From: an uncultured Pelagibacteraceae bacterium
GTDB lineage: Bacteria > Pseudomonadota > Alphaproteobacteria > Pelagibacterales > Pelagibacteraceae
Reading direction: 5' to 3'
DNA length: 52,187 bases
Assembly (NCBI GenBank): GCA_902548045.1
Contig: CACCPR010000001.1
Span: forward strand, 1-52,187
Part shown: in pieces, positions 16,905-27,071 of the stretch
How the letters are laid out: each line of letters starts with the position of its first letter
Numbering within the stretch: position 1 is the first letter of the stretch
The notes under the pieces: generated by a model
Databases searched by the model: none
What the model saw: the letters and a program-made list of their open reading frames with translations, nothing else
What the model was told of the DNA's origin: nothing
Translations under genes and position numbers: made by a program

Positions 16905-19370
16905 ATGTTTACTAATATTTATAAAAAATTAGTTATTGATTTTCCAAAAATATCATTGCTTTTAATTTTTCTAACATTATCATTTTCAATTTTTTACTCC
17001 AAAAATTTTAATCTTGATGCATCATCCGATGCACTGATTTTAGAAGGAGATAAAGATTTAAAATACCTTAGAGAAATAAATGAAAGATATAATTCTAAAG
17101 ATTTCTTAGTTCTTACCTATTCTCCTGTTGCTAGTTTTGAGGAAAAAGAGACTATAATAAATTTACAATTACTAAAATCTAAAATTGAAAAGTTGTCATG
17201 GGTAGATAGTGTGATAACGGTAATTGATGTACCCCTTTTAAAAAGCACAGATGAAAGCCTAATGGAAAGGTTAAAAAATTATAAGACATTAGCGTACCCA
17301 GAAATTGATCGCAAAAGAGGATTTAATGAAATAATAAATAGTCCAATCTATAAAGATTATGTCATAAGTAAAGATGGAAAAACTTCAGGTATAGTAGTTT
17401 ACCTTAAGAAAGATGAAAGGCTTGCAGAATATATTAAGATAAAAGATAAATTTTTTAATCAAACTTTAGAAGGCAGTCTTACTAAGGCAGAAAAAATTAA
17501 TTATAAAATATTCTTAAAAGAGTATGAAGAGTATAAAAATTTATATAACTTAAGAAATCATCAAAATATTAGTGAAATAAGAGACGTTATTAATAAATAT
17601 GGCGAAAACGCTAAAATTCATTTAGGTGGTATTCCTATGATTGCTAATGACATGATGTCTTTTATTAAAACTGACATAATAGTTTTTGGTATAGGAGTCT
17701 TTATTTTTATTATTATCACTCTTTGGGTAATTTTTAGAAATATCAAATGGGTAATTATGCCTTTGCTAGGATGTATGTCTTCAGTCATAATTATGATTGG
17801 TCTATTAGGTCTTATTGGATGGAAAGTAACAGTAATTTCATCAAACTTCATAGCTTTAATGCTCATACTAAATATGGCAATGAATATTCACGTAACAGTG
17901 AGATTCCTTCAGTTAAAAAAAGAAAACATTCAGTTGTCTAAAAACGAAGCGGTATTGGAAACTACCAAAAAAATGTTTTTGCCAATTCTTTATACTGTTT
18001 TAACAACAATTTGTGCTTTTTTATCCTTAATATTTAGTGGAATAAAACCAATTATAGATTTTGGTTGGATGATGACGATGGGTTTAACTGTTTCAATTTT
18101 AGTTACATTTTTGCTTTTACCATCACTTTTAAGTCTTTTTGCATCCTCTAATGATATAAATATTAAAGACACTGAAAAGTCTGTAATCACAAAAGCTTTA
18201 GGAAATTTTGCAAAAAAAAGTAAGATACTTATTTTTGGCTTAACTTTTATTATTTTGATTTTAAGTATTGTTGGAATATCAAAATTAGAAGTCGAGAACA
18301 GCTTTATAAACTATTTTAATAAAGACACAGAAATATATAAAGGAATGAAAAAAATAGATGACGATCTTGGAGGTACAACACCTTTAAACATCATAATTAA
18401 ATTTCCAGTTAAAGAAGAAAAAGAGAAAAACGACGATGAATTTTCAGAATGGGAGAATGAAAGCAACAACAAAGAGGACAAAGCAAAATATTGGTTTACT
18501 AGAGATAAAATGGACAAAATAATTAAGGTTCACGATTATCTAGATTCATTGCCAGAGATAGGAAAAGTTCTATCTTTTGCCTCTATTTTGAGGGTAGCAG
18601 AGGACCTAAATAAAAAAGAGCTCCAAAGTTTAGAAATTGCAGTGTTATACAGCAAAATTCCTGATGAAATAAAAAAAGAAATTATTACTCCCTACATTTC
18701 AGTTGAAAAAGATGAAGCTAGAGTAAGTGTTAGAATAAAAGACTCTCTAGAAAATTTAAGAAGAGATGACTTAATAAAAAAAATTGATAAAGAATTAAAT
18801 ACAAAATTAGGTCTAGAAACAAATGAGTATAAACTTGCTGGGGTTCTTATTTTGTTTAACAATCTGCTTCAGAGCCTTTTTAAATCACAAATATTAACTT
18901 TAGGAATAGTTATGTTAGGAATATCATTAATGTTTTTTATTCTTTTTAGAAACAGCATGCTAGCTTTCTTGGGAGTAGTTCCGAATTTTATAGCTGCTTT
19001 TTTTATTTTAGGAATAATTGGATTAATGAAAATTCCTTTAGATATGATGACAATTACGATCGCAGCTATTACAATTGGAATAGCTGTAGATAATAGCATT
19101 CATTACATCTACCGTTTTAAGGAAGAGTTCAAAAAGATTAATAATTATAATAAAACATTAGACAGATGTCATAGCACTGTAGGTATAGCAATTTTAAATA
19201 CTTCGATAACTATAATTTTTGGATTTTCGATTTTAATTCTTTCCAATTTTATACCAACTATATATTTTGGTGTTTTTACCGGAATAGCAATGATGTTAGC
19301 TTTGGTTTCAGTCTTAACTTTATTACCAAGATTAATTCTATTTTTTAAACCATTTGGAAAAGAAAATTAA
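16905..19370 (+). CDS. RND-superfamily (MMPL-type) membrane exporter
   Basis: A large 821-residue membrane protein with the duplicated RND layout. One helix lies at about 16-34, then a soluble loop to about 255, then five helices to about 420. A seventh helix at about 440-458 is followed by a second loop and a last group of helices from about 660 to 815. The second loop holds a very charged stretch around residues 505-530 rich in Glu, Lys and Asp. The segment DMMTITIAAITIGIAVDNSIHY in the last helix group is typical of the MMPL family. It is probably an inner-membrane exporter of lipid-like compounds driven by the proton gradient; the substrate is unknown. cvpA and purF follow on the same strand. 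Confidence 0.8.
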   Translation: MFTNIYKKLVIDFPKISLLLIFLTLSFSIFYSKNFNLDASSDALILEGDKDLKYLREINERYNSKDFLVLTYSPVASFEEKETIINLQLLKSKIEKLSWVDSVITVIDVPLLKSTDESLMERLKNYKTLAYPEIDRKRGFNEIINSPIYKDYVISKDGKTSGIVVYLKKDERLAEYIKIKDKFFNQTLEGSLTKAEKINYKIFLKEYEEYKNLYNLRNHQNISEIRDVINKYGENAKIHLGGIPMIANDMMSFIKTDIIVFGIGVFIFIIITLWVIFRNIKWVIMPLLGCMSSVIIMIGLLGLIGWKVTVISSNFIALMLILNMAMNIHVTVRFLQLKKENIQLSKNEAVLETTKKMFLPILYTVLTTICAFLSLIFSGIKPIIDFGWMMTMGLTVSILVTFLLLPSLLSLFASSNDINIKDTEKSVITKALGNFAKKSKILIFGLTFIILILSIVGISKLEVENSFINYFNKDTEIYKGMKKIDDDLGGTTPLNIIIKFPVKEEKEKNDDEFSEWENESNNKEDKAKYWFTRDKMDKIIKVHDYLDSLPEIGKVLSFASILRVAEDLNKKELQSLEIAVLYSKIPDEIKKEIITPYISVEKDEARVSVRIKDSLENLRRDDLIKKIDKELNTKLGLETNEYKLAGVLILFNNLLQSLFKSQILTLGIVMLGISLMFFILFRNSMLAFLGVVPNFIAAFFILGIIGLMKIPLDMMTITIAAITIGIAVDNSIHYIYRFKEEFKKINNYNKTLDRCHSTVGIAILNTSITIIFGFSILILSNFIPTIYFGVFTGIAMMLALVSVLTLLPRLILFFKPFGKEN

Positions 19371-19379
19371 TTTAATTTA

Positions 19380-19922
19380 ATGGAAAGTTTCTCTAAAATT
19401 TTTTCAAATATAAATTTATTTGATATTATTTTCGTTGTTTTAATGATTTATTTTATAATTCAATGTTTTTTAAAAGGTTTTGCTTTAAGTTTTATATCTT
19501 TTATGAAGTGGGTTTTTGCTCTAGTAGTAACAATTATTTTGACTCCGAAAGCTCAACCATGGGTAAACAATTACATTGAGTCTGACTTTATAAATAATTT
19601 TGGCGTAGGAATCGCTATTTTTATTTGTACAATATTTCTTACAATTCTAGCTGGAAAGTCTTTAAGTAGAGCAGTTACTTGGACTGGTGTAGGATCAATA
19701 GATAAAACATTTGGCCTTTTATTTGGTTTTTTTAAAGGCTATATCGTTTCTGTATGTTTATTTTCTATATCAAATTGGTTTTATCCTTACCAAAATTGGG
19801 GTATATCAGTTGAGGATGCAGTTTCATTTAACATTGTAAAAAAAGGAAGTGAAATACTAGTGGAAGAATTTCCATCTAGTGAAGACTTTATAGACACAAA
19901 AGATAAAATTGAAAAAATTTGA
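19380..19922 (+). CDS. cvpA: CvpA family membrane protein
   Basis: A 180-residue inner-membrane protein with about four hydrophobic segments (roughly 15-35, 38-55, 75-97, 112-135) and the GSIDKTFGLLFGFFKGYIV block, a hallmark of CvpA (colicin V production) proteins. The molecular role is still poorly defined. It overlaps the start of purF by 14 nt, matching the cvpA-purF pairing of E. coli and many other proteobacteria. Context and motif together make the call strong. Confidence 0.9.
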   Translation: MESFSKIFSNINLFDIIFVVLMIYFIIQCFLKGFALSFISFMKWVFALVVTIILTPKAQPWVNNYIESDFINNFGVGIAIFICTIFLTILAGKSLSRAVTWTGVGSIDKTFGLLFGFFKGYIVSVCLFSISNWFYPYQNWGISVEDAVSFNIVKKGSEILVEEFPSSEDFIDTKDKIEKI

Positions 19923-21360
19923 ATTAGATAAGTTAAGAGAAGAATGTGGAGTTTTTGGCATTTCTAATCACGAAGACTCTTCCGCATTGGTAGCCTTGGG
20001 CTTACATGCTCTACAACACCGAGGGCAAGAAGGCTGCGGAATAGTCTCTTATGACGGAACAAACTATCATTCGGAAAAAAGACAAGGTTTAGTTGGGGAT
20101 CATTTTACTAAAAGCGAAGTTATAAAAAGATTACCTGGAAAATTTGCTATCGGACACAATCGATATTCAACAACTGGGGAAACTTCTTTAAGGAATATTC
20201 AACCCTTTTTTGCCGACCTTCATATGGGTGGTATAAGTATTGCTCATAACGGAAATCTTACTAATGCTTTAACTCTTAGAGAAACTTTAGTAAAAGAAGG
20301 CGCAATTTTTAGAACTACAAGCGATACTGAAACTATTGTTCAATTAATAGCTAAATCTAGAAGAGAAAAAATAGTAGATAAGCTGATAGATACTCTATTT
20401 CAAATAAAAGGAGGATATGCTTTAGTTTTAATGACAAACAAAAAATTAATTGGAGTGAGAGACCCTTTTGGAATACGACCTTTAGTTATCGGTAAGTTAA
20501 ATAGCTCATATATTTTAGCCTCAGAAACTTGTGCTTTAGACATTGTTGGTGCGAAATTTATTAGAGAGGTAAAAAATGGTGAAATAGTAGTTGTAGAAAA
20601 CAATCAAATAAATAGTATTAACCCATTTCCCAAACAAAAAGAAAGGCCATGTGTTTTTGAATATATTTATTTTGCTAGACCGGATAGTTTGATTAACGGA
20701 AAATGCGCTTATGAATATCGAAAACAATTTGGCTTACAATTAGCAAAAGAAGCAGATATTAACGCAGACATAGTCGTCCCAGTACCAGACTCAGGAGTTC
20801 CTGCAGCTTTAGGTTATGCTGAATACTCTAAAAAAAGATTTGAGTTAGGTCTTATAAGAAATCATTACGTTGGAAGAACATTTATTGAACCTACCCAGAA
20901 TATTAGAAGTTTAGGTGTAAAATTAAAACTTAGTTCTACAAAAAGTATAGTTAAAAATAAATCTATAATTTTAATTGATGATTCTTTGGTAAGAGGCACT
21001 ACATGTCATAAAATTGTTAAAATGCTTTACGAAGCAGGAGCTAAGGAAGTTCACGTCAGAATAGCTTGTCCAGAAATAAAATTTCCTGATTTTTATGGAG
21101 TAGATATGCCAACAAAAAATGAACTTTTAGCTCATAAAAAAAATAATGCAGAAATGTGTGAATATATTAATGCTAAATCACTTAAATTTTTAAGTATTGA
21201 AGGGTTATATGAGGGGTTGGGAAATGGTAAAAGAAATAATATTTATCCCCAATTTAGCGATCATTATTTCACAGGAGAATATCCTATAAAACCAGCTGAT
21301 AATTTAGGAGAGTCAAAAATTACTCAATTGTCTTTATTAAGCGGCAAATCCAACAATTAA
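19909..21360 (+). CDS. purF: Amidophosphoribosyltransferase
   Basis: First committed step of purine synthesis: glutamine plus PRPP gives phosphoribosylamine. It has 483 residues with a TTG start overlapping cvpA; no ATG exists before the catalytic cysteine, so the TTG is needed. Twelve residues precede Cys13 in EECGVFGI, so a short propeptide must be cut to expose the nucleophile, as in the Bacillus enzyme. The PRPP loop ILIDDSLVRGTT is clear. The C-terminal region reads SDHYFTGEYP, where Bacillus PurF has iron-sulfur ligand cysteines, so that cluster is probably absent. The stop codon shares TTAA with the convergent bamB-like gene. Confidence 0.96.
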   Translation: MKKFELDKLREECGVFGISNHEDSSALVALGLHALQHRGQEGCGIVSYDGTNYHSEKRQGLVGDHFTKSEVIKRLPGKFAIGHNRYSTTGETSLRNIQPFFADLHMGGISIAHNGNLTNALTLRETLVKEGAIFRTTSDTETIVQLIAKSRREKIVDKLIDTLFQIKGGYALVLMTNKKLIGVRDPFGIRPLVIGKLNSSYILASETCALDIVGAKFIREVKNGEIVVVENNQINSINPFPKQKERPCVFEYIYFARPDSLINGKCAYEYRKQFGLQLAKEADINADIVVPVPDSGVPAALGYAEYSKKRFELGLIRNHYVGRTFIEPTQNIRSLGVKLKLSSTKSIVKNKSIILIDDSLVRGTTCHKIVKMLYEAGAKEVHVRIACPEIKFPDFYGVDMPTKNELLAHKKNNAEMCEYINAKSLKFLSIEGLYEGLGNGKRNNIYPQFSDHYFTGEYPIKPADNLGESKITQLSLLSGKSNN

Positions 21361-22679
21361 TTTAAAATATTTATTTTGTTGTTTTTGTCTAAATAAATCA
21401 TTGAACTATTTACAAAAATTGGTTTAGATTTCATTTTGGTTGGCAATTTTTTTATTCCTTCAATATTTCCATTAACATTCAATATAATTACAAAAGAATT
21501 ATCTAAAAAAATTAATAATTTATTGTTAGTTATAAATGTAGATTGAATAGATACTGATTTTTGTTTAGTAGACAAAAAATCCGCTAATTTTTTTGCAATA
21601 TTTAAAGAATAAATTATTTGATTATTTCTCAAATCAAGTAAAACTAATAAATTATCTTTAGTGACTATAAATAAATTATTTCCATTTACTAAAGGTTCGA
21701 TAGCAGAAATAATAGGTTTTTTATAGATGATTGAACCGTTTTTAGAGTTTAAAATGTATAGTTCATTATTAGTTGAAATAACAATTTTATTTTTATTTAT
21801 TAATAAAGGTTCAGAATAAAATAAATTACCTGGGTTTATTTCTAAGGATTGATTTAAATTCACTATCCATTCAACAAACATTTTGTTATTATTAATAGAG
21901 TAAAGTGAGCCATAAGAATTTAAAAAAAATATAGAGTTGTCAGAAAAACACAAAGAATTGATAAATTTATTTTTTAATGTAGTTTCTTCTGTTGGTAAGG
22001 TTTTCAAACGATCACCATTAAATTTATTAATTATATACAAGACATTATTTTGATCTACGGTAAAAATTTTATTATCGATAATCTTTAAATTAGATCTAAA
22101 GGGAATTTTGTAGTTCTTAGCCCATAGCACTTTTTTATTTTTAAAATTCAAAGCATAAAAATATCCAATATTATCTGTAATATAGGCAATATTTCTATCT
22201 ATTGTTACGTTAAGTTTTTTTTTGACCTTTTTAAGTTGTTTTTTGTAAAAATTAAACTTGTAGATTACATCCTCTTGTTCAATAGAGTAGACTAGTAAAT
22301 TTCCTCTATCATCGTTTAAAAATATATTTTTTTCGTAAAATAAAAATTTTTCATTTAAATAATACTTGCTTACTTTTTTACTTTTAAAAATTAATTCATT
22401 CAAGTTTTTATAGCTAAAATTATAAAAGTTATCAGACTCTTGATAAAATTCATCATTCCAATTATTATTTTTTTTAACATTAGTTAAAAGAACTTTAAAA
22501 TTATTAGGAGGATTAATCAGTTCATTAAAAAATTCTTTGTCCGAATAAAGTTTTTTAAAATCCTTATATTTATCTACTTTTTTTTTGGATATATTTGAGT
22601 TGCTCCATATACCGGTTCTGTTATCAAATGAACAATTAGAAAAAAAAATTAACAATAATAAAATCAAAAATTTTTTCAT
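21357..22679 (-). CDS. bamB: BamB-like PQQ-repeat beta-propeller lipoprotein
   Basis: A 440-residue protein with a lipoprotein signal: hydrophobic MKKFLILLLLIFF followed by the lipobox SNC, so Cys16 or so would be lipidated. The rest contains repeated strands such as IAYITDNIGYFYALNFKNKKVLW and ELYILNSKNGSIIYKKP, the pattern of PQQ-type propeller blades. BamB is the propeller lipoprotein of the outer-membrane barrel assembly machine. The gene directly upstream resembles YfgM, and yfgM-bamB adjacency is known in E. coli, which supports the assignment. Sequence divergence is high, so the symbol is given as probable. Confidence 0.72.
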   Translation of the reverse strand: MKKFLILLLLIFFSNCSFDNRTGIWSNSNISKKKVDKYKDFKKLYSDKEFFNELINPPNNFKVLLTNVKKNNNWNDEFYQESDNFYNFSYKNLNELIFKSKKVSKYYLNEKFLFYEKNIFLNDDRGNLLVYSIEQEDVIYKFNFYKKQLKKVKKKLNVTIDRNIAYITDNIGYFYALNFKNKKVLWAKNYKIPFRSNLKIIDNKIFTVDQNNVLYIINKFNGDRLKTLPTEETTLKNKFINSLCFSDNSIFFLNSYGSLYSINNNKMFVEWIVNLNQSLEINPGNLFYSEPLLINKNKIVISTNNELYILNSKNGSIIYKKPIISAIEPLVNGNNLFIVTKDNLLVLLDLRNNQIIYSLNIAKKLADFLSTKQKSVSIQSTFITNNKLLIFLDNSFVIILNVNGNIEGIKKLPTKMKSKPIFVNSSMIYLDKNNKINILN

Positions 22680-22708
22680 TTATCTATATCCAAATTGATA
22701 TTAAGAAT

Positions 22709-23215
22709 TTATTTCAATATTTCTAATGCAGCTTCTTTCCATATAGAATTTGAAGTAATAATTTCATTTAGTAGTTTAATGCCTTCATCATCTAATGAAA
22801 TATCGATTAAAAATAAAGCTTTTTTTAACTTTACTAAGTTTAGTTGTTCTTTTTCAATTTTTAAATTCTCAATAACCTCAAACAATTTTAAAATTTCATC
22901 TTTTTCTTTCTCAAGATCATTTTCAATTATATTGTTAAGTGCTAGTATTGAGTAAAATTTATTTTTACTCAATACTACCTCTTTGTAGGCAAGTTTAGAT
23001 TTTTCCTTATCTCCAGATGCTAAGTAGAGTCCAGCTTTTATATAATTTTCTGAAATTTTATTATTTTGGCTATCCTGATAATATTTAAAAAATAGTAAAA
23101 ATGAAAAAATAATCAGAATAATTAATAAGAATGAAATAAAGTATGCTTTCTTATTTTTTATTAGTTCTAAAAGTTTATCAGAAAAATTTGGTTTATTAAT
23201 GTTTTCATTTTCCAT
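22709..23215 (-). CDS. YfgM-like membrane-anchored TPR protein
   Basis: A 168-residue protein with a short cytosolic N-terminus, one membrane helix at about 24-46 (AYFISFLLIILIIFSFLLFF) and a periplasmic helical part. The helical part resembles tetratricopeptide units (for example YIKAGLYLASGDKEKSKLAYKEV). Size, topology and the place before a BamB-like gene match YfgM, an ancillary factor of the SecYEG translocon that associates with the chaperone PpiD. It overlaps panB by 11 nt at the upstream side. Fast divergence makes this a context-supported call. Confidence 0.65.
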   Translation of the reverse strand: MENENINKPNFSDKLLELIKNKKAYFISFLLIILIIFSFLLFFKYYQDSQNNKISENYIKAGLYLASGDKEKSKLAYKEVVLSKNKFYSILALNNIIENDLEKEKDEILKLFEVIENLKIEKEQLNLVKLKKALFLIDISLDDEGIKLLNEIITSNSIWKEAALEILK

Positions 23216-23990
23216 ATAAAAAATTTTTGTTGTTTGGAAATACTTTACTTTTTACCTCTTTGCTATATTTTTTAACCGCTTTTTCAATTATTTCCGCTAA
23301 ATTTACATATTTTTTAACAAATTTAGGATAAAAACCACTCAGTCCTAAGATGTCATCTGTGACCAAAACTTGCCCGTCACAATGTGAAGATGAGCCTATT
23401 CCAACTGTAGGAATTTTTAATAAACTAGTTATCGTTTTTGCTGTGCTTGGTGTAATACATTCTAAAACAATGGAGAAAGCCCCAGCTTTTTCTATTAGAA
23501 GAGCTTCTTTAATAAGTTTTTTTATTTCTAAACTACTTTTACCTTCAACTTTAAATTTATTTTTAAATTGAGGTGTAAATCCTATGTGACCCATTACTGG
23601 TATTCTAGCTTTAGTAATTGCTTTAATAATTTTAAAATTTTTATTATTACTTTCTATTTTTACAGCATCGCAATTTGTTTTTTTCTTAATAAGTTTAGCG
23701 TTTTTTTTTGCTTTCATGGGGTTGCTATATGAGCCTTTAGGCATATCTACTACCATTAAAGATTTTTTAACGCCTTTCCTAACACTGGCGCTATGTTGAA
23801 TGATATTATTTAATGTGAGTTTGTGAGTATTTGACATTCCATATAGAACGTTGGCCATTGAGTCGCCGACTAAAATAATGTCACAATAACTATCTAATAT
23901 TTTAGCAAAATTTTCTGAATAAGCAGTTAGACAAACAATTTTACTTTTTCTTTTCTTTAATAATATTTTTTTAATTTTATTAGACATCAT
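23205..23990 (-). CDS. panB: 3-methyl-2-oxobutanoate hydroxymethyltransferase
   Basis: Makes ketopantoate from 2-oxoisovalerate and 5,10-methylene-tetrahydrofolate, first step of pantothenate synthesis. The 261-residue length is normal. Metal and substrate motifs are visible: [14 protein letters not shown] with the conserved Asp, [24 protein letters not shown] and VLECITP with the catalytic Glu. The C-terminus ([10 protein letters not shown]) fits. No panC or panD is next to it. It overlaps guaA by ATGA. Confidence 0.95.
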   Translation of the reverse strand: MMSNKIKKILLKKRKSKIVCLTAYSENFAKILDSYCDIILVGDSMANVLYGMSNTHKLTLNNIIQHSASVRKGVKKSLMVVDMPKGSYSNPMKAKKNAKLIKKKTNCDAVKIESNNKNFKIIKAITKARIPVMGHIGFTPQFKNKFKVEGKSSLEIKKLIKEALLIEKAGAFSIVLECITPSTAKTITSLLKIPTVGIGSSSHCDGQVLVTDDILGLSGFYPKFVKKYVNLAEIIEKAVKKYSKEVKSKVFPNNKNFLYGK

Positions 23991-25549
23991 TCTAGCTCAA
24001 TCGTGCTGGGTGGTTTAGAAGTTATATCATACACTACTCGATTTATACCTGGTACTCCATTAATAATTTTATTTGAAATATTATCCAAAAAATACTTGGG
24101 AAAACTAAAATAATCTGCAGTCATGCCATCTTCCGAGATAACAGCTCTTAATAAACAAGTATATTCATAAGTTCTTGAGTCTCCCATTACACCAACAGTT
24201 TTCATTGGAAGTAAACCTGCATAAGCTTGCCATATTTTATTATAGAGTTTAGTAGAATGTAGTTCATTAATAAATATATAGTCTGCCTCTTGTAGAATTT
24301 TTATTTTATGAGGTGTAATTTGACCTATTATTCTTATAGCAAGACCCGGTCCTGGAAAAGGATGTTTGTTTCTAATTGTTTCTATTAAACCCAATGATTT
24401 ACCTAAAACTCTAACTTCATCTTTAAAAAATTCTTTTAAAGGCTCAATTAATTTCAAATTCATTTTTTTTGGCAAACCTCCGACATTATGATGAGATTTA
24501 ATTTTTGAAGTTAGGCTTCCAGTTGCTGACCTACTCTCAATTATATCAGGATAAAGTGTTCCTTGAGCAAGATATTTTATTCTTTTATATTTTTTAGCTT
24601 CCTTTTCAAAAATTTTTATAAATAAGTTGCCAATAATTTTCCTTTTTCTTTCTGGATCAGAAACATTTTTAAGTTTTCTTAGATATAATTTTGAGGCGTT
24701 TATCAATTTAACATTAAGTTTGTATTTTTTTTTAAAAATTTTATAAGTATCTTGAAATTCATTTTTTCTCATTAACCCTGTATCAACCATAATACATATG
24801 AGGTTCTTTTTGATGGCTTTATTAACAAGTAAAGAAACAACACTACTATCTACTCCTCCTGACAAAGCACAAATAACTTTATCTTTTTTTACAGTTTTTT
24901 TTATTTCATTTATCAGTCTTGTTTTCTCTGAACTTACACTCCATCCTTTTTTTATTTTGCAAATAGAAAACAGAAAATTTTTAAAAATAATATTGCCTTT
25001 TTGAGTGTGTGTCACTTCTGGGTGAAATTGTACACCATATATTTTATTTTTTGTATTTTCAATTATAGTCAACTTCGAGTCCTTGGTAGATGCTATTTTA
25101 ATAAATCCTTTAGGTAATTTAGTTACAACATCCTGATGACTCATCCAGACAAATTGAGAATTAATATTGAAAAAATTTTTAGTAAGTAGTGAATTTTTTT
25201 TTTTAAAAAGAGTAGCTCTTCCAAACTCTCTTTTTTTGCGTAAAGATTTAATTAAACCTCCAAATAATTTGGTTATTAATTGTAATCCATAGCAAATACC
25301 TAAAATAGGAATTTTTTTAAGCAAAATCTCTTTCGGTATTTTTAAATATTTTTTTTTTGTTACGGTAGAGGGACCACCAGATAAGATTATACCTTTAATA
25401 TTATTGAAGTTTTTTATCTTATAAAGATCTTTTGTCGTTAAAATTTCTGAAAATACTCCAAGGTCTCTTATTCTTCGAGCAATTAGTTTTGTCACTTGGG
25501 AACCAAAATCAATAATTATTATTTTTTCCTTACGATTTCGGATTTGCAT
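23987..25549 (-). CDS. guaA: GMP synthase (glutamine-hydrolysing)
   Basis: Converts XMP to GMP using glutamine and ATP. It is 520 residues. The N-terminal class I amidotransferase has the nucleophile Cys86 in GICYGLQ and the HPEVTHT motif for the His-Glu pair. The ATP pyrophosphatase domain has the P-loop [10 protein letters not shown] near residue 230. The C-terminal dimerisation domain ends [17 protein letters not shown]. It is in one unit with guaB and a small TPR gene upstream and panB downstream, all nearly touching. Confidence 0.97.
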   Translation of the reverse strand: MQIRNRKEKIIIIDFGSQVTKLIARRIRDLGVFSEILTTKDLYKIKNFNNIKGIILSGGPSTVTKKKYLKIPKEILLKKIPILGICYGLQLITKLFGGLIKSLRKKREFGRATLFKKKNSLLTKNFFNINSQFVWMSHQDVVTKLPKGFIKIASTKDSKLTIIENTKNKIYGVQFHPEVTHTQKGNIIFKNFLFSICKIKKGWSVSSEKTRLINEIKKTVKKDKVICALSGGVDSSVVSLLVNKAIKKNLICIMVDTGLMRKNEFQDTYKIFKKKYKLNVKLINASKLYLRKLKNVSDPERKRKIIGNLFIKIFEKEAKKYKRIKYLAQGTLYPDIIESRSATGSLTSKIKSHHNVGGLPKKMNLKLIEPLKEFFKDEVRVLGKSLGLIETIRNKHPFPGPGLAIRIIGQITPHKIKILQEADYIFINELHSTKLYNKIWQAYAGLLPMKTVGVMGDSRTYEYTCLLRAVISEDGMTADYFSFPKYFLDNISNKIINGVPGINRVVYDITSKPPSTIELE

Positions 25550-25966
25550 TTATTTTTTTAAAGATTTTTCTATTTCTATTTTGAGTTTCTTACTTTTTTC
25601 ACAATAGTCTTTACAAAAAATAAGTAATTTATCTATCAATTTTTTACTCTCTCTATAATCAGACTTTTTTAATTTTAATTGCGCTAAGCTGAATATGGCT
25701 TCTTCATTATTAGGATTTAATAAAATTACTGTATTTAAATTTTTTTCTTCAAGTTCTCTTTTGTCTTGATTATTAAATATCTTTGATAAGTATAAATATG
25801 ATTTTTCACTTTTAGGATTAAAAACAATGTCTTGTTCAAATTTAAATTTGGCTTTATTAAATTCTTTTTTTTTAAAAAACTTTAAACCCTCTTTAAAATA
25901 ATCTGTATTTGCAAACAAAATGTTTGGTATTAATAATAAAAAAAAACAAATCTTAAATACTTTCAT
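25550..25966 (-). CDS. Small secreted TPR-repeat protein
   Basis: A 138-residue protein with a signal peptide (hydrophobic to about residue 16, ending LFANT) followed by three or so helical hairpins that look like tetratricopeptide repeats, for example FKKKEFNKAKFKFEQDIVFNP and NNEEAIFSLAQLKLKKSDY. It probably serves as a periplasmic scaffold. It lies between guaB (TAATG overlap) and guaA (touching), though no functional link to GMP synthesis is evident. I cannot name a specific family. Confidence 0.72.
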   Translation of the reverse strand: MKVFKICFFLLLIPNILFANTDYFKEGLKFFKKKEFNKAKFKFEQDIVFNPKSEKSYLYLSKIFNNQDKRELEEKNLNTVILLNPNNEEAIFSLAQLKLKKSDYRESKKLIDKLLIFCKDYCEKSKKLKIEIEKSLKK

Positions 25967-27045
25967 TATAGTTTATAATTTAATGTTGGTTCAATCATCT
26001 CTACACTATGTACCATGCTTTCGTAAAATCCAGCTTTAGTAATTTTAATAAATTTAGCATTTTTCTTTATTTCACTAATTTTTTCAGCGCCTATATATCC
26101 CATTGAAGATTTCAAACCACCTTTTAGTTGATATATAATTTTTGAAACGTTCCCTTTATACTCTACTCTTCCATCTACTCCTTCAGGAACAAATTTTGAT
26201 TTGTCCTTATGATTTTTTTGAAAATATCTATTAGAGGACCCTGCAGACATTGCTCCAATTGAGCCCATGCCTCTATACTTTTTATAAAATTTATTTTTGA
26301 TTTTAAATTTTTTCCCAGGACTTTCCTCAGTGCCTGCAAAAATAGACCCCATCATAATTGCGTCAGCTCCAGCTGCCAAGGCTTTGGCAATATCTCCTGA
26401 AAATTTAATACCGCCATCAGAAATTATTTTAATTTTTTTTCCTTTTAATACTTTGTAAACTTCCATTATTGCAGTTATTTGTGGCACTCCAATGCCGGCA
26501 ACCATTCTTGTAGTACAAATAGATCCTGGTCCAATTCCAACTTTAATTATATCAGCGCCTGAATTATATAATTTTTGTGCTGCTTCACCTGTAGCAATAT
26601 TACCTACACAAATTGGTAAACTAAAATTATTTTTTTTAATTTTTGATAAAATTTTTAAAACCTTTTCGCTATGGCCGTGAGCTGTATCTATTACAAGCAA
26701 ATCTACTCCACTATCCATTAATATTTTTGCTCTTTTTAAATCATCATAACTAGTGCCAATAGCTGCTCCAACTAATAAATCATTTTTTTTGACTTTTTTA
26801 ACTTCTTGGCTTTGTTTTTTTATATTCAAATTTCTGTGTATTATGCCAATGCCTCCTGATCTTGCTATAGCTATTGCCATTCTAGACTCAGTAACAGTAT
26901 CCATCGCGGAGGACAGAAAAGGAGCTTTTAATTTAATTCTTTGGCTTAAGTTTATTGAAATATCTGTATCTGACGGAAGTATTTTGGAATAACGAGGCAG
27001 AAGTAAAACATCGTCAAAAGTTAATGCTTCTTTTATTGCTTCCAT
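25966..27045 (-). CDS. guaB: IMP dehydrogenase lacking the CBS module
   Basis: NAD-dependent oxidation of IMP to XMP, the branch step to GMP. The catalytic barrel is complete: [12 protein letters not shown] at the start, SSAMDTVTE, the loop GPGSICTTR with catalytic Cys177, SDGGIK, a GTEESPG segment and [10 protein letters not shown], and a C-terminal [14 protein letters not shown]. The protein is only 359 residues against about 490 for usual GuaB. The missing part is the paired CBS domain: [17 protein letters not shown] runs straight into [12 protein letters not shown] around residues 84-91. CBS domains bind adenine/guanine nucleotides and modulate the enzyme, so allosteric control is likely lost. 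No frameshift is seen. Confidence 0.95.
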   Translation of the reverse strand: MEAIKEALTFDDVLLLPRYSKILPSDTDISINLSQRIKLKAPFLSSAMDTVTESRMAIAIARSGGIGIIHRNLNIKKQSQEVKKVKKNDLLVGAAIGTSYDDLKRAKILMDSGVDLLVIDTAHGHSEKVLKILSKIKKNNFSLPICVGNIATGEAAQKLYNSGADIIKVGIGPGSICTTRMVAGIGVPQITAIMEVYKVLKGKKIKIISDGGIKFSGDIAKALAAGADAIMMGSIFAGTEESPGKKFKIKNKFYKKYRGMGSIGAMSAGSSNRYFQKNHKDKSKFVPEGVDGRVEYKGNVSKIIYQLKGGLKSSMGYIGAEKISEIKKNAKFIKITKAGFYESMVHSVEMIEPTLNYKL

Positions 27046-27071
27046 ATAAACTTATATACAATTTTTAAAAA

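Noticed and set aside
19909..19922. Possible frameshift at the cvpA-purF junction, given the overlap and lack of ATG
   Set aside because: Both frames are intact, the TTG start gives a normal PurF propeptide length, and cvpA ends at a normal size.
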